Shown one piece after another: positions 26,201 through 32,081 of a stretch of DNA of 64,000 bases. The position numbers and the translations under genes are program-made. The notes under the pieces are model-generated. The model was not told the DNA's origin. It searched no databases and saw nothing but the letters and a program-made list of their open reading frames with translations. Source of the DNA: Serripes groenlandicus (taxonomy: Eukaryota > Mollusca > Bivalvia > Cardiida > Cardiidae); the NCBI GenBank assembly GCA_031761405.1, contig JASEVX010000003.1:116526247-116590246 (forward strand), read 5' to 3'. The first letter of the stretch is position 1; each line of letters opens with the position of its first letter.

Positions 26201-29200
26201 GATGATATCGATTTTGGAGTGATGCCGGAACTATTTCTATTAGCGTTTTCTCAAAAACAGTTTTTCCAAAACTATATTTATCTTTTATTTCAGAATAGAA
26301 TGCCTATTTCATAAATAGCTTAATATCAAAACATGTGAAAGTTTGTTCATATAAATCGAAGTATTTATATAAAGAATGCTTCAGGCTGGATATAGAAAAT
26401 TTACACAGCGACAATTCCACAAGCCCTGTGGATCAATTTAAAATGAAACGCTGGTACTTCGAACCCGTTTTTAGACACCATACCATCCCATCCTCGTGAC
26501 ATATCTTCATCTCAATCGAGTACAGTTGAAAATCATCTATATATTTTTAACCCTTTCCCACATAACACGAACATTTTGCAGAAGACGACTTTGTAAACAT
26601 ATTGGCAAAATTGTGAAATATCTCCATAAATGAGAGTTTAATCATTAAATAAAATGAGGTAAATGTTGCCGAGTAATATACTTTAGTCCTGAAAACATCC
26701 CATCCTCGTGACATATTTTCATAGCTCTCGAACACAGTTGATAAGATTATCATCTATATATTCAAGAACAAAAGGTCAAGATGAGGTCAAAACTACCGTG
26801 TAACATAGCTTAGTCCGGATAACATACCATATTCGTGACATATTTGCATAGCACTCGAATACAGGTGATTTTGGTCATCTATATATATAAATAACAAGAG
26901 AAAGTTGATGCAAGGCATCAATGTCGCCGGAAAAGACTGCATTCATTTATTTTTTAACACACATGCATTCCCGACTTTCAATAGTCTTAACATGTACATA
27001 ATGATAATGTCTAATTCCAGGATTTTTGAAATTCCATATACAAATTTCAGGATTTCTTTTGGGCAGGATTTTTTTAATTTTAATTTTAATTTTTAATACT
27101 TTTTGGGATTTAAATCTACATGCAGCAACAACGAAAAACCTTTAAACGTTTAAAACATGGAGAAAACGGTCAAATTGCTAACGACATGAATTTCCTCCTT
27201 TTCAATAATAACAGAGACATATAAACACATATATGTCTCTGATAATAATTATAATAAGTATTTCACAGATGTCAAACTTTCTCATATGTTTAAAAAGAAG
27301 ATCACACTTGAAACACCATATCAGCTAAATTGTTCATTTAAATCATTGATGCATACAATATATGTATGGCGCAAGAGAAAGGCCAGTAGCGAGTCCCATT
27401 ACTATTTAAAATGTGGTAAGTATGAAATTAATTGGATGCGAAAGACCAGATTTTCTTTTTTTCTAAAATTATTGTTAATCAGAGTTTGTTCTTCTCTTAT
27501 TTTGTTCAAGCCAAATAAACATTTAATATCACATATATTTAATCATTTAAGTGTGTAAAATTAGCTCTTTATCTGTAATATTGGGAGTTTGAGCATTCTT
27601 TCGAAATGTTGACCTCGTGTCAAAACATCGAAGAAAGTGAAAACAATCAGGCAAAGCGTTAGTGCATGTTTTATTCCACTGCATTTCGGAAAAGGTTTAT
27701 GTATATCCTTCTTTCTCCTACGTTCGGTCATTGCACTCGTTTCGTGACGTATAAGAAATCCATTTTTAGATCGACATTTTTTGTCTAATAACTCGTCAAT
27801 TTGTCTAAATTTGCATTTTATTTCCGATTATTTTGTCAATATGAAACTAGCACAAACTGCGGAGACACGACCGAAACAGGCATATATTTGACATATGTTT
27901 TCAAAATATTTCTTATTTTTGTTTATGTTACTAGTTTATGTTGATAGTATCTAAAATAAAATGGTTATTGTCAAATGTTCATATCGAACTGCGCATGCGC
28001 GTAAATCGATGTTAAAGGTCACGAAACGACAACACAACAGCTGCTATATTTAGCATAGAAACAGTTCCTATTTTATATATACTTGGATTATTTAACATTA
28101 TTAAATGAATTATATTCAAATCAGAAAATCTCTTTGAGCATACAAATAACATTCAGTAAGTTTAAATTGCAATTCAAAGGAAAATTCGACGTGATTTTGA
28201 TCTCGATATTGACACATAACGGTGACATGCAGCTAAAACATCGGATTATTTATTTCATGTTAGATGTGTCATAACGTAGTGTTTTTAAACAACCACAATT
28301 GTAATATGTTCAAAACATTTAAATTGTTTCTGTCTAATAATAATTCATCCTCCCATGTGATTTCTGAAACGCTACTAAAAATATCAGTCGCGGGCTTCTG
28401 CCCGGCGACTAATAATTCAAGAACAACAGGTCAAAATGAGGTCAATATTGCCGAGTTACATACCTTAGTCCAGATAACATACCATATTCGAGCAATATTT
28501 TCATAGCAGTCGAATTCAGTTTATTTTTGTCATCTATATTTTTAACCCTTTCTCTCATATAGACGCTTTCTGACGCCTCTGCAGCAGACAACTATTTGAA
28601 AACATAGTGACAAAAGAAGAAATTGGTCAACACGAGCAGTTTCTCCTTTTGCCACAATGTTTTCCACTTTTAGTCATAGGTTATCCATTCAATTATAGAG
28701 ATTTTCTATTTTTTGACAAAGTACGTTCAAAGTCGTCTGCTGCAGAATTGTCGTATGAGGGAAAGGGTTAAGAACAAAGTGTCAAAAGCATGTAAATATT
28801 GCCGTTAGCATACCTTAGACGATAGTTCTGCGTCATTGACGTAACCGACATCCGTTATTATGTTGAGCATGCGCTTTAACGTTGTATTCGTGATTGTGGA
28901 TGGGTCGAACTGCTCGGCGATCTTCGCACTTTCTTGTTGTAATTTATAAACCACCCCATTTGCACCCCCCTGTTGAAATAAAAGATCAGACAACATATTT
29001 CAAAAATCTTATCCTGAAATAGATCTACATTTAACAATAGTAAAATATAAATACTAAAAATAAAAGGTGAATTTTCTCATTAAATTATGAAATACATTGA
29101 ATAAAACTAAAATATTGATATTTTGTTTTATTGGTCAGATACTCAATTTCACTTAGATCGTAAAAAATAGATTGACCGAGTACACGTGACAACACCAGCC

Positions 29201-29997
29201 CGTACATCTGTGAGTATTCGTATTACCCGGTATCGCTGTTTACACCAACCCACCAACATTAGAGCTATCTGCGAGATATGAGCCGTCCCACTTGAAAACC
29301 AACAGTGTGGACTCTGCGTAATGTATCGACCAAGATCAGCCGGAGCAGTACGCGCATGCTAATCCGGGCCGACACATTCTGTCCCTGGGGAATAGAGGTA
29401 TACAGTAATGATTCTTGAAACAGAAAATCAACAGGAGGCAAACAGTGTATGTCCGGGTTAGCCCGCGAGACACGCTGATCCTGGTCGATACTTTACGCAC
29501 AGATTACAATGTTGGTTTTCTCGTGGGACGGCTTATATAGTTAATATGGGTATCATTATCATATTACACGATAGGACCGGGGAACTTGGTTCTTATTTAC
29601 AAGGGAGGGGGGATTAGTGGTTGCTTATCCTATTTGGTTCTCAGGAGTGTGGGTTAGCATGACGTCTGACTCGCTGACCTGCCGGAAACGCCATCATATA
29701 ACCAGGGACACTATATTAATATAGCGTCCCTGATATAACTGAACACTGACTGAAAGCGGCGTCAAACAAAAAAGCAAAGCTCAGATTTACCATGACCCAT
29801 TTGTTATACTCTGTCATGTTGGTGTAATAATCCCAGGCCGTCCGTGAAGTTTTTATTTTCGCTTCTTGTAGCTTATCGCTGTAATCCAAGACAAATTCCC
29901 ACGCCCCGGAGTCCTCACTAGCGTGAGCATTATACATCTGGCAGCATATAACAACACATAACAAATACACCGTTACAGTTTGTATTCCGCACTGCAT
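1003..29997 (-). CDS. ACE: Angiotensin-converting enzyme-like M2 peptidase, 12 exons found, 3' end open
   Basis: Coding exons, in transcript order: 29997-29791, 28969-28814, 20071-19984, 14785-14642, 13474-13280, 11407-11310, 8474-8302, 6880-6756, 4341-4098, 3137-3039, 2512-2390, 1129-1003. All junctions are GT-AG, every phase agrees, and the sum is 1779 nt (593 codons). The family is a zinc dipeptidyl carboxypeptidase that removes C-terminal dipeptides from small peptides outside the cell. Seen here: a signal peptide (about residues 1-26), HEIGH zinc motif (371-375), third ligand Glu 399 in [24 protein letters not shown] and PYIRYF, which hold the known substrate, chloride and transition-state residues. 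Cysteine pairs WC..C, VVC..QC and ALC..RC are kept. N-glycosylation sites NMT, NTT, NTS, NAS and NIT are present. It is one catalytic domain; about 25 C-terminal residues, any membrane anchor or a second domain would lie left of the window. Confidence 0.95.
1435..1600 (-). mobile_element. SINE family C, tRNA-headed
   Basis: Reads on the minus strand as a tRNA-like head with the complement of a B box (GGAATTCGAATACGGGAC), then a body ending near CAATTGATG. Related copies lie at 13.7, 24.4 and 41.9 kb. Confidence 0.6.
1720..1890 (-). mobile_element. SINE family B fragment
   Basis: Contains the B-box complement GGGGATCGAACCC and the body part with GCAATCCCGAGC seen in the other family B copies. 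Confidence 0.5.
1905..2400 (-). repeat. Minisatellite at the start of intron 11, about 46-bp unit
   Basis: About ten units. On the minus strand each reads GAGACTTGGGTAATATATTC then about 26 nt. The unit copies the last 8 nt of exon 11 and its donor; the array runs into the real donor at 2389. Confidence 0.93.
2390..2512 (-). CDS. ACE: ACE-like exon 11: [10 protein letters not shown] segment
   Basis: 123 bp. It encodes [30 protein letters not shown] and AAGARL. The first Tyr matches the transition-state Tyr of ACE, and the two Cys form the last conserved disulfide. Acceptor CTTCAG, donor CTTGG|GTAATA. Tandem arrays touch both splice sites. Confidence 0.95.
2513..3038 (-). repeat. Intron 10, built wholly of degenerate tandem units (46-58 bp)
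   Basis: From donor to acceptor the minus strand is a chain of units beginning GTACTTTGTAAGTTATG or a close variant. The younger part (2520-2800) alternates two unit types ending CACATCA and CACCTCA. Confidence 0.9.
3039..3137 (-). CDS. ACE: ACE-like exon 10: PGAKYH segment
   Basis: 99 bp, too short to stand out as an open frame. It encodes [20 protein letters not shown] and TPYI, then a split Arg. Lys and His correspond to substrate-binding residues. The usual free Cys of the CPP motif is Ser here. The donor GTACTTCGT resembles the start of the next exon. Confidence 0.93.
3272..3520. mobile_element. Palindromic MITE (family V)
   Basis: Long inverted halves with CGAGAAAACCAACA at one end and its inverse TGTTGGTTTTCTCG, here decayed. 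Internal marks are CTGCGTAAAGTATCGACC and CACAGGAGGCGAAAA. Confidence 0.75.
4098..4341 (-). CDS. ACE: ACE-like exon 9: third zinc ligand and chloride-site residues
   Basis: 244 bp. [20 protein letters not shown] carries the third zinc ligand Glu, 24 residues after the second His. [14 protein letters not shown] carries the Trp and Arg that bind chloride in known ACE structures. It ends at EWWKL plus a split Arg (donor GTACGG). Confidence 0.97.
4397..4616. mobile_element. Second TTAA-type MITE (family G), diverged
   Basis: Ends resemble TTAACTCTTTC and GCTGAAAGAGTTAA. The centre holds AGACAGCTCGTTATGAACTG. It starts 55 bp upstream of the ACE exon 9 acceptor. Confidence 0.65.
4641..4895. mobile_element. 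Inverted-repeat MITE (family M)
   Basis: Ends are ATATCGAGGGCTTGGCGTGA and its inverse. The centre is a palindrome around GGTGCCATTGCTCGTT. Likely a TA target (mariner-like), by inference. Confidence 0.8.
4970..5135 (-). mobile_element. SINE family B
   Basis: Tail complement near the left, body, then the B-box complement GGGAATCAAACCATGG and the A-box region GGGCGCTATACTTACACGAC. Confidence 0.6.
5755..6640 (-). mobile_element. About 0.9-kb element, inverted copy of 10115-10890
   Basis: Shares with the other copy, in inverse, the hairpin end GACGCCGTGTGGAAGCG, GTACCATGGGGTGACGTAAT and the far end near CTCTAATTAGATC. No coding capacity. It lies in intron 8. Confidence 0.8.
6756..6880 (-). CDS. 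ACE: ACE-like exon 8: zinc-binding HEIGH motif
   Basis: 125 bp. It encodes [12 protein letters not shown], then [15 protein letters not shown] and NGANP. HEIGH is the HExxH zinc site, with both His ligands and the catalytic Glu intact. Acceptor TAAAG, donor CCAG|GTATTG. A competing reading frame here is a shadow of this exon. Confidence 0.97.
7385..7645 (-). mobile_element. SINE family B, nearly full length
   Basis: Minus-strand order is a tRNA-like head (A-box region CCACCGAGG complement, B box GGGATCGAACCCACGAC), a body with GCGCCACGGCGGGC, and a tail matching TTGAAAGCGGCGT. Confidence 0.75.
7868..7985 (-). mobile_element. SINE family B fragment, headless
   Basis: Tail TTAAACGC, then AATATTTCAGTTATATCACGG and body CCAGCACTTCCGGTCCA. 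It stops where MITE P at 7988 begins. Confidence 0.5.
7988..8210 (+). mobile_element. TTAA MITE (family P)
   Basis: Left end worn (CACATATAGACGC), right end GTGGGAAAGAGTTAA, central palindrome AGAAATTGCTCAAAATGAGC. It ends 92 bp from exon 7. Confidence 0.8.
8302..8474 (-). CDS. ACE: ACE-like exon 7
   Basis: 173 bp, starting in phase 0 after TTTTCAG. It encodes [47 protein letters not shown] and GDDVR. The His-Ala-Ser-Ala stretch is part of the substrate groove, and the Cys pairs with the Cys at the start of exon 8. The donor is AG|GTACGT. Confidence 0.97.
8770..8988. mobile_element. TTAA MITE (family G)
   Basis: TTAACTCTTTCTAGCGCC at the left and GGCGCTGAAAGAGTTAA at the right, with the centre AGACAGCTCGTTACGCGCTG. 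Confidence 0.8.
9174..9243 (+). pseudogene. tRNA-like sequence, probably a SINE head
   Basis: Carries an A box-like TAGCTCAGTCGGTAACG and a B box-like GAGTTCGAATGCC. The arms do not fold well, and it resembles the family A SINE head more than a working tRNA. Confidence 0.45.
9310..9775. mobile_element. Palindromic element (family H)
   Basis: The right part is a large hairpin around CCTCGGTCTCGAGAGATG, with arms ATTCCATTATA and its inverse. Relatives at 38.4 and 58.6 kb share the hairpin and the GTGACGTC/GTACGTCAC stretch. Confidence 0.65.
10115..10890 (+). mobile_element. About 0.8-kb element, inverted copy of 5755-6640
   Basis: Starts with the hairpin GACGCCGTGTGGAAGCG and runs to GATCTAGTTAGAGCAGA. 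Lies in intron 6, so the pair flanks exons 7 and 8. Confidence 0.8.
11310..11407 (-). CDS. ACE: ACE-like exon 6
   Basis: 98 bp. It encodes [18 protein letters not shown], whose Gln matches the glutamine that binds the substrate carboxylate in known ACE structures, and ends TEKMIKQ in phase 0 (donor GTAAGA). Confidence 0.96.
11911..12150. mobile_element. Palindromic MITE (family V)
   Basis: Begins ATATGAGCCGTTCCACGAGA and ends TCTCGTGGGACGGCTCA. It has the GC-rich dyad CCTGCGCGGACTGTGCAGG. Confidence 0.85.
12244..12498. mobile_element. Inverted-repeat MITE (family M)
   Basis: Intact ends ATATCGAGGGCTTGGCGTGA and inverse; dyad around GCTCACAACGAGC. Confidence 0.88.
12973..13184 (+). mobile_element. 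TTAA MITE (family P)
   Basis: Left end TTAACGCTTTCTGACGCC has lost the CCCTTTCCC part; right end TATGAGGGAAAGGGTTAA is intact. It ends 96 bp before exon 5. Confidence 0.8.
13280..13474 (-). CDS. ACE: ACE-like exon 5
   Basis: 195 bp. It encodes [15 protein letters not shown], then [16 protein letters not shown] and IPAHLFG, the hallmark run of the M2 family before the catalytic region. It starts with GT completing Gly and ends with G (donor GTAAGT). Confidence 0.97.
13690..13845 (-). mobile_element. SINE family C
   Basis: B-box complement GGGATTCGAACCCGGGAC and A-box region GACGCTCTACCACTGCACCA sit at its right end; the body has TCGATGTCTGCTT. Confidence 0.7.
14642..14785 (-). CDS. ACE: ACE-like exon 4
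   Basis: 144 bp. The product includes [27 protein letters not shown] and FADLSNQA, a very typical M2 block. It starts with the last two bases of an Asp codon and ends with G of a Gly codon (donor GTAAGA). Confidence 0.95.
14847..15075 (+). mobile_element. TTAA MITE (family P)
   Basis: TTAACCCTTTCCCACCTGCA to GTGGGAAAGGGTTAA; central dyad GAAATTGCTCATGATGAGCA. It starts 62 bp from exon 4. Confidence 0.88.
15283..16684 (+). repeat. Minisatellite, 19-bp unit, about 74 copies
   Basis: Unit GATGGTGAGTATATATTGT alternates with a variant ending ATCTTAT or ATCTTGT. It lies in ACE intron 3 on the strand opposite to the gene. The 62-aa open frame inside is an artefact of the repeat. Confidence 0.97.
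16760..17022. mobile_element. Palindromic MITE (family V)
   Basis: Left CCACGAGAAAACCAACAGTA, right TGTTGGTTTTCTCGTGGGAC. Confidence 0.82.
17217..17405 (-). mobile_element. SINE family A, 5'-truncated
   Basis: Tail of TGAT repeats (seven), then GGTTTAACGCCGTTTTTAAC and the body block GCAACTGGCTGTTTTTCCAC. The tRNA head is missing. Confidence 0.75.
17477..17698 (+). mobile_element. TTAA MITE (family P)
   Basis: TTAACCCTTTCCCAAATACA to TATGGGAAAGTGTTAA. Confidence 0.85.
17815..18115 (-). mobile_element. SINE family A, nearly full length
   Basis: The minus strand starts with a tRNA-like head (A box AACTCAGTTGGTAGCGAC, B box GAGTTCGAATCCCAGC), then GGCCAACTTTCTTTCCGACG and the CAGCCAGTTGC body, ending in GGCGTTAAGCC. 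Confidence 0.85.
18565..18807 (-). mobile_element. TTAA MITE (family P)
   Basis: Same subfamily and orientation as 506-735, with a small insertion (AAGTATGAAGAT) near the right end. First of three neighbouring P elements. Confidence 0.88.
18830..19063. mobile_element. TTAA MITE (family P variant)
   Basis: Ends TTAACCCATTACTTCACATG and ATTGGGTTAA, so it is a diverged subfamily; dyad AAATTGCTCGTTTTGAGCAA. Confidence 0.75.
19070..19297. mobile_element. TTAA MITE (family P variant)
   Basis: TTAACCATTTCCCACATAAT to GTGAGAGAAAGTGTTAA. It begins 7 bp after the previous element. Confidence 0.75.
19372..19577 (+). mobile_element. SINE family A, headless
   Basis: Starts in the body (ATGCGACATGCGTCATTCGT), with AGCAGCCAGTTGCCTGGGAA, and ends in repeated AATC. 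Confidence 0.8.
19729..19976. mobile_element. Inverted-repeat MITE (family M) against ACE exon 3 donor
   Basis: Left end ATATCGAGGGATTGGCGTGA, right end CGCCAAGCCCACGATAT. Only the bases of the GTAAGC donor and one more separate it from exon 3. Confidence 0.85.
19984..20071 (-). CDS. ACE: ACE-like exon 3
   Basis: 29 codons plus one base, starting in phase 0 after CTCCAG. It encodes [19 protein letters not shown], with the two cysteines that form the first M2 disulfide and an NTS site, then SMDP before the split Asp codon. The donor is GTAAGC. MITEs lie almost against both splice sites (see findings). Confidence 0.93.
20093..20315 (+). mobile_element. TTAA MITE (family P) beside ACE exon 3 acceptor
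   Basis: Begins TTAACCCTTTAAACACATAG, 21 bp beyond the exon edge. The right end stops at GTGGGAAAGGC. Confidence 0.82.
20317..20700. mobile_element. Family V copy nested in a second inverted element
   Basis: Outer arms GGGGCGTAGC and GCTACGCCCC surround a V copy (about 20385-20626) that lacks its left end and instead has CGGCGATAGACATCTGCG. A near-identical junction is found at 62.7 kb. Confidence 0.65.
20742..20942 (+). mobile_element. TTAA MITE (family P), worn ends
   Basis: ACTTTCCGACATACAACAAG to CACGTGGGAAAAGGGTA; strong dyad AGAAATTGCTCTTTTTGAGC. Confidence 0.75.
21150..21361 (+). mobile_element. TTAA MITE (family P), worn
   Basis: ACCCTTTCCAAGATACAACC on the left, CCTTCCGCAAGTGTTAA on the right. 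Confidence 0.65.
21460..21642 (+). mobile_element. TTAA MITE (family P), decayed
   Basis: ACTTTTCCACTTGCAGATGT to TTGTATGGGGGAAGGGGTA, with an internal deletion at the dyad. Confidence 0.6.
21765..21988 (+). mobile_element. SINE family D, nearly full length
   Basis: tRNA-like head with GTCGAGTGGTTAGCGTTGA (A box) and GGATTCGATCCCCGTCGC (B box), body GGTCATGGTGGAGTGCCC, tail TTGAAAGCGGCGTAAAACCC followed by AAATA repeats. Confidence 0.85.
22200..22339 (+). repeat. Short tandem repeat, 52-53-bp unit, about 2.5 copies
   Basis: Unit contains GACCTTATGAAAATTTATAC and ACGACGTAATTACATGTG. The last copy is cut by the Helitron-like element at 22340. Confidence 0.85.
22340..23881 (-). mobile_element. 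Helitron-like element E1, 1.5 kb
   Basis: On the minus strand it begins ACAAGAGAAAGTTGATGCAA, with a small hairpin TTGATGC/GCATCAA, and ends in hairpin TCGCGGGCTTCTGCCCGGCGA followed by CTAA then T. It has no transposase. Inverted partner of 26894-28412. Confidence 0.7.
24390..24592 (-). mobile_element. SINE family C
   Basis: B-box complement GGGACTCGAACCAGGGAC, A-box region GACGCTCTACCTCTGTACCA, body TCACGCTCGATGTCTGCTTC. Confidence 0.75.
24613..26215 (+). repeat. Minisatellite, 28-bp unit, about 57 copies
   Basis: Unit TCATTAAAACTGTTGTCAGG then GTGTATCG. Most copies differ only at two sites (ATTAAAA/ATTACAA and CATT/CACT), so the array looks young. It sits in ACE intron 2 between the inverted elements E1 and E2. 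Confidence 0.98.
26460..26893 (-). repeat. Tandem copies of the start of ACE intron 2, about 125-bp unit
   Basis: Minus-strand units carry GGACTAAG followed by a GTATGT-like stretch, CTCGGCAATATTGACCTC and GTTGTTCTTGAA. The same unit recurs at 28413-28541 and matches the real donor region at 28774-28820. Confidence 0.8.
26547..26650 (+). mobile_element. Left part of a TTAA MITE (family P)
   Basis: TTAACCCTTTCCCACATAAC and the following 80 bp, then cut off within the tandem units. Confidence 0.7.
26894..28412 (+). mobile_element. Helitron-like element E2, 1.5 kb
   Basis: Same ends as E1 in the opposite orientation. Inserted within a copy of the intron 2 tandem unit, whose sequence continues at 28413. 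Confidence 0.7.
28542..28771 (+). mobile_element. TTAA MITE (family P), full length 230 bp
   Basis: TTAACCCTTTCTCTCATATA to TCGTATGAGGGAAAGGGTTA. A good reference copy of the family. Confidence 0.93.
28814..28969 (-). CDS. ACE: ACE-like exon 2
   Basis: 52 codons, phase 0 at both ends. It contains [18 protein letters not shown], which fits the conserved M2 segment before the first disulfide, including the glycosylated NTT. The acceptor is CAACAG and the donor is AAG|GTATGC. A 230-bp TTAA MITE (28542-28771) sits 42 bp into the following intron. Confidence 0.93.
29276..29538. mobile_element. Palindromic MITE (family V)
   Basis: ATATGAGCCGTCCCACTTGA to TCTCGTGGGACGGCTTATAT, in ACE intron 1. Confidence 0.87.
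29640..29775 (+). mobile_element. SINE family B tail with a small inserted hairpin
   Basis: Tail ATATAACTGAACACTGACTG then AAAGCGGCGTCAAAC. An inverted pair AGGGACACTATATTAATATA / GCGTCCCT interrupts it. It ends about 16 bp from the exon 1 donor. Confidence 0.55.
29791..29997 (-). CDS. ACE: ACE-like exon 1: start codon and signal peptide
   Basis: Begins at the first ATG (29997). An in-frame TGA lies 24-27 nt upstream at 30022-30024, and a TTG at 30015 is not a credible start. The first 26 residues are hydrophobic ([11 protein letters not shown]) and end in AHA before Ser, a normal signal-peptidase site. The mature start has the helical [16 protein letters not shown] segment of M2 peptidases and a glycosylation site NMT. 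It ends in phase 0 with donor GTAAAT. Confidence 0.9.
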
Positions 29998-30218
29998 GAC
30001 TTTATAATCCAACAATATGGTTCAATCCTCGGAGAGAGATAACATGTATGTTGACGGAATTGTAAGTAACCGAGTCAACCACAATGTTAACATTCTAGTA
30101 TATTTTAGCGTCGCTATGAGAAAACCAACCTGAAAACATTAGAGACGAATAAAGATCCAGATCAACCAGCGCATGCGCGTTGTGTCTGATAGGAATCTGC
30201 ACTGTTCGTCAATTAGTC
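29998..30218 (-). promoter_or_regulatory. Likely 5' UTR and promoter region of the ACE-like gene
   Basis: About 220 bp of single-copy sequence between the start codon and the first upstream MITE. I see no clear TATA box, and the transcription start cannot be placed from sequence alone. Confidence 0.35.
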
Positions 30219-30474
30219 ATATCGAGGGCTTGGCGTGAAACGGTTGTAACTAAAATTGGTATTTTTCTACCAAAGTTAATCACCTCGCCATGAAGTCTTT
30301 ATGAGTGTTAAATCATTTTTCTTGGTAAACAATGAAAATTTAGGTGTCATTGCTCGTTTTGAGCAATGGCACCTAAATTTGTATTGTTTACAAAAGGGGT
30401 CAAAATTGCCCCTAAACCAGGGTTTTCAAAATAGGTTTTTAGTTACAACTGTTTCACGCCAAGCCCTCGATATA
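30219..30474. mobile_element. Inverted-repeat MITE (family M) upstream of the ACE-like gene
   Basis: Complete ends ATATCGAGGGCTTGGCGTGA and inverse, dyad TGCTCGTTTTGAGCA. Confidence 0.9.
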
Positions 30475-30908
30475 AGGTGTTCAGTAAAGCAGTAACAATA
30501 TGTATCCTTAGCATGGATGCAGTGCTCCGCCCATTTATAGGTGCATTTTGTTTTCCTCAAAACGAATGGTATACTTTGCAATTCACAATTATAGTTCACT
30601 TTTCGAAACACAGTTACACTGATCACTCATTAGTTATTCTCAAGTCTTGAACTTACAATGAGCACGTACGTTATTTGGGAAATGAACAAGTTGGCACCCG
30701 CGCAGTCTGATCCAAGTCTGCCCTATTCATGTACAATTATCAGAAGCTTGCTATACACTTTTGTCAACTTGTGTAGTTTTAGATAAGACTGTTTATATGA
30801 ACCAAAAATGTTCAGAAAAGCAAACGTGTACCTTTTTGCTCGCAGATGAATTAGTCATGCTCGAAGGAAATTCATTCAATTGATAAGTGTCTACCGAATC
30901 CGGAACAA

Positions 30909-31192
30909 CATGTCCACGGACAAAATGCCACAATATGAAAAGATGACAAAATTCTACAGTTTATTTATAGAAACATTATATTGTGAATTATAATGTTAAA
31001 GCAGCACACCACAACTGAACAAAATGCCACACATGTGTTCTATATATGTTATGTGCATATGTGTACATATATAGCTGAGAGGATCACTCAAATACTGTTG
31101 CCACTTGTGGTGTGCTGCTTTAACATTATAATTTACAATAAAATGTTTTCGAAATAAACTGTGGCATTTTGTACGTGGACATTATGTCCGTG
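30909..31192. mobile_element. Palindromic MITE with GTCCACGGAC ends
   Basis: Left arm GTCCACGGACAAAATGCCAC and right arm TGTGGCATTTTGTACGTGGAC, plus inner arms TTAAAGCAGCACACCACAA and its inverse at 31108-31126. Confidence 0.8.
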
Positions 31193-31445
31193 GACATTAT
31201 GTCCTGTGGCACATTGTCCGTGGACATTATGTCCTGTGGCACATTGTCCGTGAACATTATGTCCTGTGGCACATTGTCCGTGGACATTATGTCCTGTGGC
31301 ACATTGTCCGTGGACATTATGTCCTGTGGCACATTGTCCGTGGACATTATGTCCTGTGGCATATTGTCCTTGGACATTATGTCCTGTGGCACATTGTCCT
31401 TGGCCATTATGTCCTGTGGCATATTGTCCGTGGACATTATGTCCG
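31177..31445 (+). repeat. Minisatellite, 30-bp unit, about 9 copies
   Basis: Unit TCCGTGGACATTATGTCCTG then TGGCACATTG. The period is a multiple of three, so several frames stay open (peptides such as GHNVHGQCAT); these are not treated as genes. Confidence 0.95.
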
Positions 31446-31548
31446 GATACCGTGTCTACCAGTTCATTCATGCGATATGCTCTAAATGGACATTGGATGA
31501 CAGGTGCTCCTGAAACGTTCTGTAAGACTTTTGCGAGCAATCACAACC

Positions 31549-31796
31549 ATGAGCCGTGTGGACTCTGCGTAAAGTATCGACCCGGATAGGCCTAAGCATG
31601 CCGCGCAGGCTTATCCGGACAGACTCTTTTTCGCCTCATGTGGATTTTCTGTTTCATGAATCATTACTCCATACATCTGTCCCCCTGCGACGGAATGTGT
31701 AAGCCCGGTTTAGCCTGTGTGGATTGCACAGGCTGATCTGGGTCTATACATTACGCAGAGTCTGTACTGTTGGTGTTCTTGTGGAACGGCTCATAT
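31549..31796. mobile_element. Palindromic MITE (family V)
   Basis: ATGAGCCGTGTGGACTCTGC (inner left end deleted) to TTGTGGAACGGCTCATA. Confidence 0.8.
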
Positions 31797-31851
31797 TGCA
31801 CTGGTTGCAAATCACAAATGGCGGACTTTCGTATAGAGCACGACACCTGTC

Positions 31852-32081
31852 TTAACCCTTTCCCTCATATAGACGCTTTCTGACGCCTCTGCAGCAGATG
31901 GCTTTTTGAAAACATAGTAACAAAAGAAGAAATTGCACAAAACGTGCAATTTCTCCTTTGGTCACAATGTTTTCCACTTTTAGTCATAGGTTATCCATTC
32001 AATTATAGAGATTTTCCATTATTTGACAAAATATGTTCAAAGTCGTCTGCTGTAGCATTGTCGTATGAGGGAAAGGGTTAA
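31852..32081 (+). mobile_element. TTAA MITE (family P), full length 230 bp
   Basis: TTAACCCTTTCCCTCATATA to ATGAGGGAAAGGGTTAA, very close to 28542-28771 and 63613-63842. Confidence 0.93.

Noticed and set aside
24613..26215. Regular 28-bp repeats that at first glance resemble a CRISPR array
   Set aside because: Units are directly adjacent with no unique spacers, and the context is a eukaryotic intron.
31126..31589. Overlapping open frames of 100-135 codons on both strands with 10-residue periodicity
   Set aside because: They follow the 30-bp minisatellite. A period divisible by three keeps several frames open at once, and there is no start context, domain or splice evidence.
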